DNA from: Verrucomicrobiales bacterium
GTDB lineage: Bacteria > Verrucomicrobiota > Verrucomicrobiia > Limisphaerales > J093
Direction: 5' to 3'
DNA length: 64,000 bases
Assembly: GCA_015075445.1 (NCBI GenBank)
Contig: JABTUJ010000021.1
Coordinates: 62,001 to 126,000 of the forward strand
In this document: positions 63,959 through 64,000 of the stretch, one piece after another
Layout: every line of letters starts with the position of its first letter
Numbering within the stretch: the first letter of the stretch is position 1
The notes under the pieces: generated by a model
The model's input: the letters and a program-made list of their open reading frames with translations, nothing else
Told to the model about the DNA's origin: nothing
Databases searched by the model: none
Program-made: the position numbers and the translations under genes

Positions 63959-64000
63959 CGCCGGCCGGCCGGGGTGCCCTGGCGGGATACGGGGAGACCG

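Overview
The window is a GC-rich bacterial chromosome segment that looks verrucomicrobial, probably from the Limisphaerales/Pedosphaera side of Verrucomicrobiota. This is inference from several signs. There is a PEP-CTERM sorting tail, and there are several large secreted PKD, FnIII, PQQ-propeller and RTX proteins. Gfo/Idh and DUF1080 proteins sit next to polysaccharide-type genes, and the intergenic DNA is crowded with 7-bp periodic and palindromic repeats. No 16S gene is present to confirm this.

Layout. 1-720: array of about 100-bp dyad repeats. 730-3900: wrecked transposon on the minus strand (zinc-ribbon DUF6431 protein, DDE transposase, ExeA/TniB-like ATPase). 3959-4480: remnant of a DNA methyltransferase next to tRNA-Asp. 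4840-12030: F-type ATP synthase operon atpB-E-F-H-A-[ORF6N]-G-D-C, followed without a break by a HAD-Nudix fusion and folB (to 13484). 13.9-17.4 kb: PKD protein and PEP-CTERM protein, minus strand. 18.0-23.7 kb: minus-strand housekeeping operon rpsP-khpA-trmD-rplS-rnhB-yraN-mutM-glcF-ispF plus a small protein. 24.0-35.7 kb: Gfo/Idh oxidoreductase, speA, NIF3-folA-yebC, rhlE-type helicase, tRNA-Pro, an unrecognised three-gene cassette, and a clan GH-A glycoside hydrolase. 35.8-42.7 kb: haem/PD40 protein, TPR-like protein, RTX protein, with a 0.9-kb repeat-filled gap. 43.1-46.4 kb: PIN toxin-antitoxin pair, tRNA-Ser, DUF1080 protein, alpha/beta hydrolase. 46.5-52.0 kb: giant PQQ-propeller/FnIII secreted protein. 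52.2-59.7 kb: FAD monooxygenase and glutamate synthase gltB-gltD. 59.8-64 kb: two small membrane proteins, a MITE-like element, hypD, hypE and a cyclic-nucleotide-binding protein. The last group suggests that NiFe-hydrogenase structural genes follow beyond the window.

How genes work together. The ATP synthase genes form one operon. The HAD-Nudix protein is translationally linked to atpC upstream and lies 4 nt from folB, so it may supply the dephosphorylation steps that precede FolB in folate synthesis. A second folate gene, folA, overlaps a NIF3-family gene. hypD and hypE are maturation factors for a NiFe hydrogenase. gltBD handles ammonia assimilation.

Quality warning. Many genes that should be essential (atpB, atpF, trmD, yraN, mutM) are split by one- or two-base frame changes, often net losses in short runs. 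Sequencing or assembly error is the simplest explanation, so most broken genes here should not be read as real pseudogenes. The transposon near the left end may be an exception. Coordinates of such genes are given for the whole reconstructed locus.
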